From positions 9,327 through 73,326 of the forward strand of contig VWYX01000351.1 in assembly GCA_013396525.1 (NCBI GenBank): a DNA stretch of 64,000 bases. The letters run 5' to 3'. The stretch comes from Chaetorhynchus papuensis (lineage: Eukaryota > Chordata > Aves > Passeriformes > Rhipiduridae). A model generated the notes under the pieces. That model did no database searches and had not been told where the DNA came from. It saw only the letters and a list, made by a program, of their open reading frames with translations. Positions within the stretch are counted from its first letter, which is position 1. Every line of letters begins with the position of its first letter. Shown here piece by piece: positions 9,371 through 21,793 of the stretch. The translations under genes and the position numbers were made by a program.

Positions 9371-12300
9371 ATGGAGGAGTACGCGCGCGAGCCCTGGTGA
9401 GGGAAGCGGAGCGGGTCTGGGCCGGGATCGGGATCGGGATCGGGATCGGGATCGGGATCGGGATCGGGATCGGGATCGGGATCCGCGAGCGCCGGGAAGG
9501 GGCGGGGGAGCGATGTGGACGCGCCCCGGGGCCGCTCCCCGTCGGGGGGGCGGGGTTGACCTTGCTGGGGCCCCCTGAGGGAAGCGGCGGAGGCCGCTCC
9601 GCAGGGCCCGCTCAGGGCCTGGGCAGCCAAACCCCGCCGCTACCGAGCTCCGCGCGGCCTCCCGGAGTGGCGAGTAGCCGACGGGGCCCTGCGGCCTGCG
9701 CCTCTCCTGCGCCTTTGGGGACGGCGGGCGCTGCAGTGACGGTCCCACGTCGGGCAGCGCTTTGGTCCTTCAGCACCCCTTTATTCGCAGCCCCACCTCT
9801 GTCCCTCATCCTCAGCTTTGCTTCTAGCCTTCCCTCATCCTTAGTGCCTCCTCATCCTCAACCCCCCTCGGCCTCAGCCCCCCATCACCGGCCTCCCTAT
9901 CCTCAATCCCCCCTCATCCTCAGCTCCTCACATTCTCAGTCTCTCTCTCATTCACAGGTTCCCTCCCCTCAGCTCCCCTCCTCATCCTCAGTCCTTTGGT
10001 CATCCTCAGACTATCCATCCTCAATCCCCCCTCATTCTCAGCTCGCCTCATGTCCCCCCCCGATCTACAGTCCCTCCAATTCTCAGTCCCCCCTCATCCT
10101 CAGCCACCATCTCAGTCCCCCGTCCTCAGTCTTTCCTCTCATCCACAGCCCCCCCGATCCTCAGCGCCACCATTTTCACCACCCCATCTCAGCCTTCCTT
10201 CATCTACAGCCCCCCTCACTTTCAGCCTCCTCCCCCATGTCCCACTCAGCCTTCTCTCACCCTTAATTCATCCTCAGTCGCCCCTCAGCCCCCAAGTCCC
10301 TCCTCATCCTTGGCCTCCCCAGGCTCTCCTCACCCCCAGTGGCCCTGCCCCTCTCCTTCCCTATTTCCATAAACCTAGCCCAGCTCCCTGGCCTGCTCCA
10401 TGCCAAGCATGCAGTGTCTGAATCCTGTCATGGTTCAGCACTGTCTTTGTAGACCTACACAGCCACATCGGTTTCAAATCAAAGGTTGTATTTGTAGTAA
10501 TAAAAGTATAAAATGCAAGCTCAAGGTGCAGGGTTACTGAATCCTGGGCAGAGTTCTCTCTCAGCATGGAGAGGGACTTGGGACAAGGGCCTGGAATCAC
10601 TGGTGAAGAGGGAATGGCTTCCCACTGACATAGGGCAGGGTTAGATGGGAGACTGGGAAAAAAATTCTTCCCTGTGAGGGTAGGGAGGCCCTGGCACAGG
10701 GTGCCCAGAGAAGCTGTGGCTGCCCCATGCCTGGAAGTGTTCAAAGCCAGGCTGGGTGGGGCTTGGAGCAACCTGGGCTCATGGAAGGTGTCCCTGCCCA
10801 TGGCAGGGGGTGAAATGGTATGAGCTTTAAGGTCCCTTCCCACCCAAATCATCCTGAGATTCTGCTCACCTTTGCAGACAGAGACCTGCGACTGTGCATG
10901 AGGCTTTTCCCAAACTACGGGTTGCTCTGCTGACCTGTATTAAGTTTCTCCATAAATGTCACCCCTGCCATTTTACAGCCTAAAGTCTGGGACATGAGCA
11001 AAATAAATTGTATTTATTAAAAGATTGCTGTGGGCTCCAGGTAATCTCAGAATTACTGAGATTGGAAAAGACCTCTCAGACCATCAAGTCCAACCTGTGC
11101 CTTATCCCCACCTTGTCAACTAGACTAGAGCACTGGTTCAGTCATTCCTTGAACACCTCCAGGGATGGGGATTCCACCACCTCCCTGGGCAGCCCCTTCC
11201 AATGCCTGACAGTCCTTTCTGTGGAGAAATTTCCCCTGGTATCCAACCTGACCCTCCCCAGGCACAGCTTGAACCTGTGTCCTTAATGCTGTGCAATAGA
11301 GATGTTTTGCTGCCAAGCCATGGGGGGCTGCTGGTGTCCTCCATTGTTCTGACCCTTTTGCTGCTGGTCACCCTGTGGTACCCCTGTTATCCAGCCCCCA
11401 GGAGCTGCTATAGGGACTGGATACCTGCCTGGGGTCATGCTGGTTCCCTGTGAACCATTGGCACAGAGAAAAGGCTCCTTTGTTCATTTAAAGTGTGGTG
11501 GCCTCTGATTCCAGTAGTTTTCCAGCTGTCAGGAGAACTGCAGGATGCTGTGGGGCTTGGAGGGAGGACTCACCCCTTTCTCAGGCATCCAGAGCTGGTA
11601 TGTGGCTGTCCTGGAGCCCTGGGAAAAGTGAAGTCTTGCCCTCTGGTCTCCTCATCTCTGAGAAATCTCTGGTGCCATCAGGGACCCGACCTTATCCACA
11701 TGTCATTTCACTGCAGCTGGGGCTCCCCTCAGAGTCAGGGAAACAATTAAAAGTAATGTGCTTGTAGATAAGTGCCAGATTAACAATAGAATAATCTCTT
11801 CTCCAATTCTTAATGAGGTCGAGCAGTGCCAGGGCTAGGGGTATTTTGTGTCAGCTCTGAGGGAGTTTGGAGGAGCTGACACATGGGCTGGCTGTGCTGG
11901 GATCAAAGAGGTTCTCTCATTTAAAAGCTGCTCAGAAAAGCTTGGAGAGTAGTTTAAAAGGAAAATTAGGAACCCCAAAGGTAACAGTTAATGAGGTTAA
12001 AGAGGGAAGCATTCCGTGATTGGGGTCTCATTAGGCTTCAGGAAAAAGCAGCCATGATTTGTAGATTGGAATTCCTTGACTTTGTGGATAAGGGAAGCCC
12101 ACTTTACATAATGCATTTAGATTTCCAAAAAGCCTTTTAACAAGATCACTCTTAGAGAGTTAACAAAGGGAGAGAATTGGGATGAGATGTTTTATTCATA
12201 ACAGAGGAGATCAAAATCTGTACAGGAGATGTGAGAACAAAACAGCAAAAAATCCCTGGGAAGAAAGACTTGAGTTGCTTTTCATCTTTGCATCTTGGAC

Positions 12301-15300
12301 AAGAGTGTGCCTGGAACCTTTTCCTGATGCAGGAAAGAGCAGAAGGAAAATAAACTGTTGAATTATTGAATGCAGTTAGGGCTGAGTGGGTTGTAATGAG
12401 ATAAGACAAGACCATGTGCAGGCAGGGCAGACGAACAGGAGGTGACGAAGGATAAAATACACCGCCTTGCTTCCTGAGGCCTTGTGGGTTTGGGAGCTGG
12501 ATGTGGCTGTCACTGGGGGCACTCAGTGGTGACACTTGGGTGGGATCTTGGTGCCTTGGGAACAACCCAGTGATCCAAGCTACAAAAGCAAAGCCAACAT
12601 TGAGTGTGACCTGTGCACACAGGAGCTCCCTTGGGCAGGGCTGGCTGCGGAGGAGGAGATTTGGAAGTAGGTCATGAACATGAGGAGCCAGAGAGAGCAT
12701 GCAGGAGGAGGGACTGCAAATTACAGATACTTTTTTCAGGAAGAAAACACCTTGTGGCAAAGCCTGCAGCACAGTGAGGGGGGTTTGTCACCCCTCACTA
12801 GAGGAGGTCTGTAAGGGGGGGAAGTGGCCGGTCAGGGATCATGTCCTCACGTGCAGGAGCTGGAAGCTATAGGGGGTCCTCAGGAAGAGAAACATGACAT
12901 TCTGAGTGAAATTGGAAATGCTCATTGATGCTCCTGCCTGACATAAACACTGAGCTTGCCATGGTGCTCAGATTTGTGACCTTCGTGCTATTTTAGGCTG
13001 ATTTTTGCATTTTCTGGTTATTGGCAGTGCAGGAGTTAAATTACCTGAGTGTTTGGCTGGAAGATCTCAATACAAGATGAAAGAAACCAAACAACTTTGT
13101 TATTTTATGCTCTGAGGTTACCCACAGTGACAACAGAAGTTAATGGCATCTTAAAGCTCACCTAATTTAGTAGTTTGGTTTAGGGTTGCAAGGCTCCAAT
13201 TCTTGGCAGAGGTTCTGAACCCCAAATTAAGGCTCCCCTGGCAGGTGCTGACAGCCCGTGCTGCAGGAAGGTGCTTCTGTGCAGGGTTTTCCTGGCTGCT
13301 CCTGGTGTTGGAGCAGGAATTGTGGCTGCTACACCTCTGAAGGGATCTCTGTTTTGTTTGAGTGGACTTCAAAGATCCAGGATGCATCAGGAAAAACCTT
13401 TCCAGCTCAGCAAAGGTAACTTTGAAGTCTCACTTAAATAAGCAGAACTAATGTAAAGGGTGAGTGATTCAAGAAAATGTGCTTTGTGCCAACTGGGAGC
13501 AGAGTCTCTTGGAATTTGCTACCTCAGTTCTCTGTAGGTCAAGAGAAGGAGATCAGGGAATTTAAAGCTATTTACACTATGTAAGTAGGGCAGAGCTGGA
13601 ATTCTGCAGGAGTTTTCCATGATGGAAGTATGTCTCTGCCTTGTGTGAGGAGTTCAGGCGTTTCTGTATATTTGGTACTTCCCACTCCAGGGAGGTGGAC
13701 CAGGAGATTCTGGCAAAGGTTGAGTTTGTTTTGCTGTAATATTCTTGGTTTTTTTGTTGCTGCCTGCTCAGTGAGCTGGACGTGAAACAGTGTAGCCACC
13801 AGGCTCGATCTTCACCCCGGTTATACCAGTGCTGAAGTGCTGGATCCATCCCAGTCACTTACATGGTTTAACATGATGGGATTTAATATTTTCATCTCTA
13901 TTTTTCTTTCCAGTCCCTGGAGGATAGTGGATGACTGCGGAGGGGCCTTCACCATGGGGGCCATAGGAGGGGGTATTTTCCAGGCTATCAAAGGCTTCCG
14001 AAATTCCCCAGTGGTGAGTAAAATCCTCTGAAGGTGCATTGACTGCAGTCTTGCCTCCACTGTCCTTCCCCAGGGAGCATGGCAGTGAAGGGGAAGGAGA
14101 ATAAATCCCTGTGCAGGGAGCAGGGCTGATTAAAGACCTGTACATCGCTAAACCAGACCATGAGAATCTGTCCTGGCTCGAGATCTGTGGGGGTCCTTCA
14201 TTTTTTGGGATAAAATTGCTGCTTCCCCATTTGCTCTGGTGGCTACAGTGGGACACTGGTAACTTGTTCCTGCCTAACTGATGAACGTTTCCCTTGGGAT
14301 GGGGAAGTGCAGCAGGAAACATCCACCTTGGCTGATCTCCTGCTTGTGGTTCTGTCTGCATGGAGGGACATGAAGCGTGGGCTCTCCTTCCTCTCCTGGC
14401 CTCTTCCTTTCTTTTGAAACATGGAACGACTCAAAGAGTCTTTTTCTCCTTCAGATTTATATTAAATTAATTTTCTAAATTTTCTAAATTTTTTAATTTA
14501 ATTTAAATTAATTTTATATTAAATTAATTTTCTTTAATTAATCTCTTATTTAATCATTGCCCTTTTTATTAACTCGATTTTTTAATGCTCAGGTTTGGTT
14601 TCAATGCAGGAATGAGTAAACATGGAAGTGAAGTTTTGCTGATGCAAGTCAGTTTTTACTTTCAGGATATCTGCTGCAAAATTTTGGCTATAAACCCATT
14701 GCAGAGACATTTGATAAATTAAGATCTAATTGCTGCTTGAACCTTTGTTTTAAAATTTCTCTGACGTCATATAAAAAGGTGGTTTTGGTGTTACTCTGAC
14801 AATAAGCTGTTGGTTTGAGGTGGGTTTAATAAATAACTGTTTCTGAACTAGTCAGATCCTGCAGACACTTCACTTGAAAAGGACTGTGTGCTTAATTAGA
14901 TTCTTAACTTTGCTTAAGACTTGCTAAATATAACTATCCCCACTTCTGCGTGATTATAACAAAAATAAAACTTGGTGGATATTCTTTAAACTGTGTTAAA
15001 GTGTGGGAAAATGTGTAATTGTTCTGTGGGGTCCTGGGTGACATGTTGAGTATTGGACTCTGGAAGGCTCAGCATGACTTTGCTTCTTTTGGCCACAAAG
15101 ACTATATATTCCACTTGCAGGAATGACTAAACCTGGGACAGCTAGTGGTATTGCCCATCAGATGGGAAGAAAAAATGATACATATGAAAAATCACTGCTT
15201 ATCCTGCTAAAATGTTACTGTAATGCCTCCTTCAGTCTCACTGGGCTCCTCAGACTGTGAACCCAAATTGTTTCCTGCCTGGTGACTGTAATTCCCATAT

Positions 15301-18300
15301 GTACCTGACAGGAATATTGTAAGGGAGTGATAAATAGTGAAATAGGTGTAAAGCACACTTTGTCTCAGCTCCTCACAGCTGCTGAGGGGGCTCAGAAGTG
15401 TGTTGGGCCTGTGGCAGGTTTTTGCAGTATAGACTCATCTTGGCTGTAAGATTTTACTGTTTTATTTTAACTAAATTCTCTTATTTTAGGGTGTAAACCA
15501 CCGGCTGCGTGGCAGTTTGACAGCCATTAAAACCAGAGCTCCACAACTAGGAGGTAATGAATTTTGGGGTTTTGTTGCACAGAATTGACTGTTGGCAGAT
15601 AACAGAGTTTGGAAATGTAACATGGTGCAGGTGCACTGACACCTGAGCTGAGTCTCAGCAGGTTTGTTGGCCCAAGCAATGAGTAAATACAGTTCTGATA
15701 TATCCAAAATTAGTTTGGTTGGGGAGGAAACAGTCTGTGTTCCTGGAGTGATGAGCCAGCAGTAATAACTGGTAATAAACAGCAGAGCTCCCTGGAGCTT
15801 CTTCATGGTGTGCAGGGGGTTAAGATAAAACTAACTCATTACAAGAAGTGATCCAGCTTAGATCAGAAATAGAACTTGGGGGTGTCCCTGCATGTGCTTA
15901 GGATGCTGAGTTCCTGAGGCCCCAGGAGTAGGGTTGGGTGTGGTGTGAGGTGGTGACATCACTCTGCATCATTGTCTGTGAGGAAATACCTTAAAAATGG
16001 AGAAATCTGGAAGTTCCCTTCACTAATCTGACTTTGTTAGGATGAAAGTTCCATTATAATCACAGTTTGGTAAACTTTCTGTAGTTAATTGTAGATTAGT
16101 GAGATGATACATAAAATGGGGGGAGAGGGGGATAATGACATGACAAGTTGGAAATTTTCCTGTATTGATTTTAACCTGTATTTGGCTCTTTATGAGTTTG
16201 AATTTACTTTGTGTCTGAAAGGGAGCACAGTAACACCACTGCACCTCTTGTGCAGCACAACTGGCTTCTCTGCTCTCTCCAAAGTGGCTTTGGTTTGATT
16301 TGGAACAGGGAGCTTTGCTGTCTGGGGAGGTCTCTTCTCCATGATTGACTGCAGTATGGTCAGGATGAGAGGGAAGGAAGATCCCTGGAATTCCATCACG
16401 AGTGGAGCCCTGACTGGAGCCATTTTAGCTGCAAGAAGTAAGAAACTAGGGATATCAGTTGAAAACCTCCTGTTCTCTAAATGTACAATTCTCATTGTTT
16501 TAGCAAAGCAACAGTCTGTGACACCTAAATTGAAATTTGCTGTCTCAGATGCTGAAAAATAATCTGAATTTTTTTTCCTGTGCTTAGGAAACTAATAATC
16601 AGGCTCCCAAATGTTCCTGGTGTTCCCTGAAGGGAGGGCGGGGGGAGTTGCCCAGTAATTATCCTTTAATGCAGCTTAATGGATGCAAAATTACTGCTCT
16701 GAGTCTGCTTTAGGAGAGATTAAGACTGCACGAAGAGGGTGGGGAGGCCCTGGCACAGGCTGCCCTTGCCAGAGCAGCTGTGGCTGCCCCTGGATCGCTG
16801 GAAGTGTCCAAGGCCAGGCTGGGCAGGGCTTGGAGCAACCTGGGGTAGTGGAAGGTGTCCCTGCCCATGGCAGGGGGTGGGACGAAATGATCTTTAAGGT
16901 CTCTTCCCACCCAAACCATCCTGGGATTCAATAGATTCTAACATGTTGCAAAGAAATTAAAAGCATTGATTTGTGCTTTTCATTTCCAGATGGCCCTGTT
17001 GCCATGGTCGGATCTGCTGCAATGGGAGGAATTCTCCTGGCCTTGATTGAAGGAGCTGGAATTCTGCTGACAAGATTTGCCTCCACACAGTTCCCAAACG
17101 GTAAGGAGCCAACAGAAGGTGTGTCACAAGGATTTGCTTTGCTTATGTGCCCCTGGCAGTCATCTTCTTATCCTAGAGTGAATCTGCACTGCCCTGCCAG
17201 CTCCTGAGGCTGTGGAAAGCCAAAGAGGAGCTGCAGGTGCTGATGACATGAGATTATCACCAGCTGCTTCCTGCTGGGAGACTGGAGGTGGCATGGCTGA
17301 GAGCAGGGATGTCCCTGCTGTCCCTGGCTTCTGCCACACACCTGGCACATGGTTGCAGAAGGGTTTTACTCAGGGGTGGGACACAATGGTTTAAGGGAAT
17401 GGCAGGCAGCAAGTTGTGGAAAAGAGGGGTGGTTCTGGCAGGCCGTGGTCTGTGTGGGGAACCCCGGGGTAAATGAGATGATAAAGACCTGGCAGATACA
17501 GATACATGATTTCCAAAAAGGGTGGTGGTGACTCTCTTCTAAACTGCTTCAATCTACCTCCCTTTCTTCTTTCCCAAGTCAAATGCAAGCAGGGCTCTCA
17601 CTGAGTCAGAAACTGTTGTGTGAATGCTTCCTGTGGAAGATCCTAAATATCTCTGTCACAGAATCCCAGACTGGTTTGGGATGGCCAGGACCTCAAAGCT
17701 CATCTCATTCTACCTCCTGCCATAGGCAGGGAGTTTCCACTATTCCAGGGTGCTCCAAGCCTTGTCCAACCTGATGTTGGAAACTTCCGGGGATGGGGCA
17801 GCCACAGCTTCTCTGGGCAACCTGAGCCAGGGCCTCCCCACCTTCACAGGGAAGAATTTTTTTTCCATCTAACCCTGCCCTCTGTCAGTGGGAAGCCATT
17901 CTTCCTTGTCCTGGGATTCCAGGCCCTTGTCCCAAGTCCCTCTCCAGCTCTCTTGGAGCCCCTTTAGGCACTGGAAGGGTCTCTGAGGTCTCCCTGGAGC
18001 CTTCTGCTCTTCAGGTTTAACACTGCCAGCTCTCCCAGCGTTTTGTCATAGGATAAATGCTCCACCTTATTTTGGGAAGAACACAAACCACTAGTGTTGG
18101 ATGAGTAGTAGGTCACTGTTTCCCAAGTGAATCCTCTCCTGGGTTTGTTCACCAATATTCTTCATCCAACCTAAACTATGACAATTTCTGTTCTTTAAAG
18201 ATGCTTGAAAATTAATCTGCCTTGGAGAAAGTGTATCATCTGTCCATGATGATTCATTCTCTCTGAATTGTCCCACCACAGCTGTGTTGCTCCCTCCAGC

Positions 18301-19194
18301 AGCAGGCAGTGGATCAGGAAGCCGACTCCACACTTACTCCATTTCACTGGTTGCTTTATTGTCGGGCAAGTCATCGTGGTTAAACCTTTCTAGAGGGGCC
18401 AGGGTCACCTCAAGGGCACTAAGGTGCAAGTTTCCAGCTCCTTTATGTGACTGGAAAGATTTCCCTCTCCCTGCTCTAGTTCATTTCCCTGTTAGAAAAC
18501 CTTGTCTAGTGCAAGGTGTCCCTGCCCATGGCAAGGGATAGAACAAGATGAGCTTTAAGGTCCCTTCCAACCCAAATCATTCCACAATTCCATGATTCTA
18601 TGAAACTTGGAGAGAAGTGGTTTGTTTTTGGAGCAGCTTGCACAATGTACTTTTCCTAAAAGAGAGCTGAAGAGAGACTTTGGACAAGGGCTGGGAGTCA
18701 CAGAACAAGGGAGAATGGCTTCCCACTGACAGAGGGCAGGGTTAGATGGGATATTGGGAAGAAATGCTTCCCTGTGAGGGTGGGGAGGCCCTGGCCCACT
18801 TTGCCCAGAGAAGCTGTGGCTGGCCCATGCCTGGGAAGTGTCCAAGGCCAGGTTGGACAGGGCTTGGAGCAACCTGGGATCAGTGGAAGGTGTCCCTGCC
18901 CAAGGCAGGGCGTAGAATGGGATGATCTTTAAGGTCCTTCCCACCCAAACCAGTCTGGGATTCTATGCAATTTTTGAAACTTTTTATGAAACCCAAACCA
19001 TTCCAGGATTTATTATTAATTTTAAGAGGGATTTATATAAACAAACCAGCTGTGAATTCTGTTAATGGGAAGCATCTCTTGTTTTTTGGTATTCATTTGC
19101 CTTTTTCCCTGTCCCTGCTCCAGGCCCACAGTTGTCAGAGGATCCATCCCAGCTCCAGCCACCCCCGTTCAGTGACTACCGACAGTACCAGTGA
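9371..19194 (+). CDS. TIMM17A: Mitochondrial import inner membrane translocase subunit Tim17-A
   Basis: A core subunit of the TIM23 complex, which passes presequence-bearing proteins across or into the mitochondrial inner membrane. Six coding exons join in frame: 9371-9396, 13914-14013, 15490-15553, 16309-16437, 16990-17100 and 19124-19194, giving 166 aa (human about 171). Exon 1 codes MEEYAREP; exon 2 continues CPWRIVDDCGGAF and the glycine-rich first membrane segment (GAIGGGIFQAIKG); exons 3 to 5 carry GVNHRLRGS, WGGLFSMIDC and the last membrane segments (GSAAMGGILLALIEG). The Tim17/22/23 family crosses the inner membrane four times. Cys9 and Cys78 match the positions of the disulfide pair described in yeast Tim17. 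The tail (QLSEDPSQL through DYRQYQ) fits Tim17-A rather than Tim17-B, as does adjacency to LMOD1. Intron 1 (4.5 kb) holds a hexamer repeat, a pyrimidine-rich tandem array and CR1 copies. No break is seen. Confidence 0.97.
9424..9483 (+). repeat. Perfect hexamer microsatellite (GGGATC)10
   Basis: Ten uninterrupted copies of GGGATC start 28 bases after the exon 1 splice donor of TIMM17A, inside intron 1. Runs of three G separated by three bases fit the minimal pattern for a G-quadruplex on the sense strand and on the nascent transcript. The GATC core is self-complementary, so hairpins are also possible. Confidence 0.95.
9780..10350 (+). repeat. Degenerate pyrimidine-rich tandem array
   Basis: About 570 bases in TIMM17A intron 1 built from imperfect repeats of a CCTCATCCTCAGTCCCC-like unit of roughly 15 to 17 bases, almost all C and T on the plus strand. 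The many YYCAG steps resemble splice acceptors. The long open frames across it are low-complexity and are not taken as coding. Confidence 0.8.
10556..10864 (+). mobile_element. CR1 3' end in TIMM17A intron 1
   Basis: Runs from GGAGAGGGACTTGGGACAAGG to GGTCCCTTCCCACCCAAATC and ATTCT. Well preserved. Confidence 0.85.
11042..11295 (-). mobile_element. CR1 3' end in TIMM17A intron 1
   Basis: Begins AATTACTGAGATTGGAAAAG and GACCATCAAGTCCAACCTGT, then the GATTCCACCACCTCCCTGGG block, and fades after GAACCTGTGTCC. Confidence 0.8.
11985..12175 (+). mobile_element. Old LINE reverse-transcriptase fragment
   Basis: In one frame near 12065-12140 the plus strand reads LDFVDKG and, a few codons later, HLDFQKAF followed by a stop. 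This matches the layout of the CR1 reverse-transcriptase region before and at motif A (LVDEGKAVDV then YLDFSKAF). It is far more diverged than the other CR1 copies. Boundaries are approximate. Confidence 0.5.
14455..14545. repeat. AT-rich low-complexity tract
   Basis: About 90 bases in TIMM17A intron 2 composed of TTAATT and AAATTAATTTT variants, with almost no G or C. It stands out from the GC-rich surroundings. Confidence 0.75.
16729..16937 (+). mobile_element. CR1 3' end in TIMM17A intron 4
   Basis: From GTGGGGAGGCCCTGGCACAG to GGTCTCTTCCCACCCAAACC and GGGATTC. Lies 53 bases before exon 5. Confidence 0.85.
17656..18045 (-). mobile_element. CR1 3' end in TIMM17A intron 5
   Basis: Starts CACAGAATCCCAGACTGGTT and continues through the CAGCCACAGCTTCTCTGGGC and CTTGGAGCCCCTTTAGGCAC blocks. 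Confidence 0.85.
18507..18604 (+). mobile_element. CR1 tail fragment in TIMM17A intron 5
   Basis: Only the last ~100 bases: AAGGTGTCCCTGCCCATGGC, then AGGTCCCTTCCAACCCAAAT and a GATTCTATGA end. Confidence 0.8.
18661..18968 (+). mobile_element. CR1 3' end in TIMM17A intron 5
   Basis: Follows the previous fragment by some 55 bases in the same orientation. Runs from AGAGCTGAAGAGAGACTTTG to CAGTCTGGGATTCTATG. Ends about 155 bases before exon 6. Confidence 0.85.
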
Positions 19195-19215
19195 TGGTCT
19201 CCGGCCGCCTCCTCC

Positions 19216-19247
<32 letters not shown>

Positions 19248-21189
19248 TTCCACTCCTCCTTCCACTTCCTTCCCTGTTCCTAAGTGGTCCCACCTGGAGG
19301 ATACGGAGGGGGTTTGTACTTAACACCAGTGGTTGTCCCTTACACACCATGCCAGGAGGACCTGCAGCATTTCTTAATGTCAGACTGCTCAGGAGAACTT
19401 TTAGAAAAGAAAATCTATTTATTCCTGATATATTCCGTTGCTGTAATGTTACACGTGTCTGGTAGAATACAAGGAGGTTTGAGACAAGGACCAAACAGAG
19501 TCTTGTCATCCTTTGGACACAGACTGGAGTGAAAGTCTTGGAGTCTCTGAGATGTTGCGCCGGCAGTGAACGCAGCTGGAATGTAGCCTCTTCCCTCTCA
19601 GATTTAGGTTATGGGGCTGGAGGGGGAAGCATTGCACGTGCTACCAGCACAGCCTCCTGCTTTTCATCTCCGATCCAGGCCTGAGCAGTGTTACCACATC
19701 TGCTCTGTGGTTTTTTCCTTAAACTCCAGCTGTGGAGGCCCCTTCCTTCTTGCCAGCAGTTACAAAATAACATCCAGCGAGGTCTTCTGTTGCAACTCGT
19801 TAATTAACTCATTGATGCTATTGTGCACTGGCAGTTCCTGATACAGTATCCAGAAAGACTCGAGTATGTTATCTGAGCAAGTCCTGGCTTTTCCTCTGCC
19901 CAGGGACGAGGAAACCAAGTCAGCCATGTAGTGGAAGCAGTGGATGAAAGGAACAGTAGTGCTCGCAGTAATGTTGACAGCTGGGTAGATTAGGGTTGTG
20001 TGAGGTGTGCACGTACGTGTGAGAGCCTGATCATCTCCTGTGTCCTTAGAAGGGACATCTTCCCATTTCCACCCCCCTGCCTCCCAGAATCACCCCAGGA
20101 CTACCAGGACTTGTGTCTCATCCCTTAAGAGTTACCACTGGTTTGTAATTTTCAAACCCTTACACACAAAAACGCCTTTTGTGTGTTTGTGTTGTGTGTG
20201 TGTGAAGGCTCATCTTGCTTTGCCGCTTCCCTGGTTCCTTGGGCAGATTTTGAAGACAATTTTCTCAATTTGTGTCACTCAGGTGGTGTCTCTTCTGTTT
20301 TCAGGTGAGTATCTGTGCTCTGAGAGACAATTACACCTGCAGATTCCCTGTGTATCCAAACCTGGGTGTTCAGATCCGTGGTGTTTTCCCAGCCTCCAGA
20401 GGAGGAGCAGTCGGGTGTTGTTCAGATCCATGTGGAGTTCCAGGGTGCCACTCCCAGGCCTGGCTGTGCATCATGGAGCTTTGCTGGGACAGGGTGGACA
20501 CTCATCCATGTCACCTCCTGGAGCATGGGGTGACCTCTCACACTAGTGCTGGGAGCTGGCTCAGCCTGGGTGAGAGGTGGGATACAGGATTGGTTGGGCT
20601 CTGCCCAGGTGGGATAGGGGATGCAGGACCTGCTGCTGCCTGTCCTGGGGGCTCCTGCCAGCCCCAGGCTGGGGGATTTCCAAAGCTGGGCCACATCTAA
20701 ACAGCCCAGCAAAAGGATGCCCCCACCTGTGGGGGAGGGCAGGAACAGGTGGCACAGGGGCTGTGGTGGCTCTGCCCACACTGCTCCCTCACCCCTAGGT
20801 CAGGCAGTGGCCTTTAGCTGCCTGAGCTGGGCTTTACTGTGCTGGCCTCTGCCCCTCTAAAACCCTGACAGTCACTGTCCCCTGTGCACCAGGAGAAGCC
20901 TCTGACTGGGGCATGGTCCTGCACTGTCCCTACCCTAGCCAGGCTGTGACACCTCTCCTGCCCTGCTGAGCCCCAAGGGAAGTCAGAGCCCTGGAGCTGT
21001 CACCAGCCAGGGCTTGGTTTCCTGCCTTGTCATCACCGCAATACCCCAATTTCCCGTTTATTCCAGCCCAGTCCAGACTCCACCGCAACTGGAGGGATCC
21101 CACTGCCCCAGGGCACTCCTGCCCTGCTCCTGGGGGTGCCCAGAACCCTCTCTCCCCTTCCCCAAAAACAGACACGGACACAGTGGTGA
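19195..21189 (+). other. TIMM17A 3' UTR and tail-to-tail gap to ADIPOR1
   Basis: Follows the TIMM17A stop. It begins with a CT-rich run (about 19203-19272, CCTCCT units). No AATAAA was found on the plus strand in this stretch, so the end of the TIMM17A message cannot be fixed. A short GT-rich tract lies near 20180-20202. Open frames around 20272-20860 are random-looking. TIMM17A and ADIPOR1 converge here. Confidence 0.5.
19203..19272. repeat. CT-rich simple repeat in TIMM17A 3' UTR
   Basis: Run of CCTCCT and CTTCCT units just after the TIMM17A stop codon. It is purine-free for most of its length on the plus strand. Confidence 0.8.
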
Positions 21190-21207
21190 CACTGAACTAT
21201 TGACCTT

Positions 21208-21213
21208 TTTATT
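21208..21213 (-). terminator. Poly(A) signal of ADIPOR1
   Basis: TTTATT on the plus strand reads AATAAA on the minus strand, about 580 bases after the ADIPOR1 stop codon. It implies a 3' UTR ending near 21190. Cleavage is inferred. Confidence 0.6.
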
Positions 21214-21793
21214 TCAATCAGCTACAGCAGCTCTACATTCCCTACAACACTGTCCTTCCTCCCTCCTCCCGACAGTGAGGGAGCTGAGGACTGCGGCGGC
21301 AGCGCGTCTTAAAGCTTAGTATTAAATATTAAATATTCTTTCATTTATGTTTACATTACTTTGTCAAGGAAAACAAAACAAAACAGGACAATTAAAACTT
21401 TAAATTACATGAGTGTATGCCCGTGCCTGGGGCTGCCCCAGCCAGGCACTGCCGCAGGGGATATGCAGAACTCCTGGTGCGTGAGGAGCGGGATGTGCTC
21501 GGCTGTGCGGGAGCAGGGAGCTGTTCCCTGTGCTGTCAGAGCAGCAGGTGATCCCGGTGCAGCTAAAACACTGTCTGGAGGAGGTGGGAGTCCCCCTGCA
21601 GCCCCAGCGCAGTGCGTGGGGAAGGGGGTGAGGATTTGGTCAACAACTTTGCTAAAGGATTTATCCGTTTCTTGTTTTTTTTGTTTCTTTAAAACAAAAA
21701 ACCAACCCCAAATGGTTTTGAGTCTTCCTTTGATTTTAGCAAAGACAAGAGTTTAAAAAGCACTTAGGAAGCTTGTACTAAAACCAGGTGCTC

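Noticed and set aside
9001..10266. 421-codon plus-strand open frame across the TIMM17A promoter and intron 1
   Set aside because: It is made of promoter CpG sequence, the hexamer array and the pyrimidine repeat, and it crosses a well supported splice donor. No domain is visible.
12152..12772. 206-codon minus-strand open frame in TIMM17A intron 1
   Set aside because: No recognisable family, no splice context, and it overlaps the opposite strand of the old LINE trace. Taken as chance.
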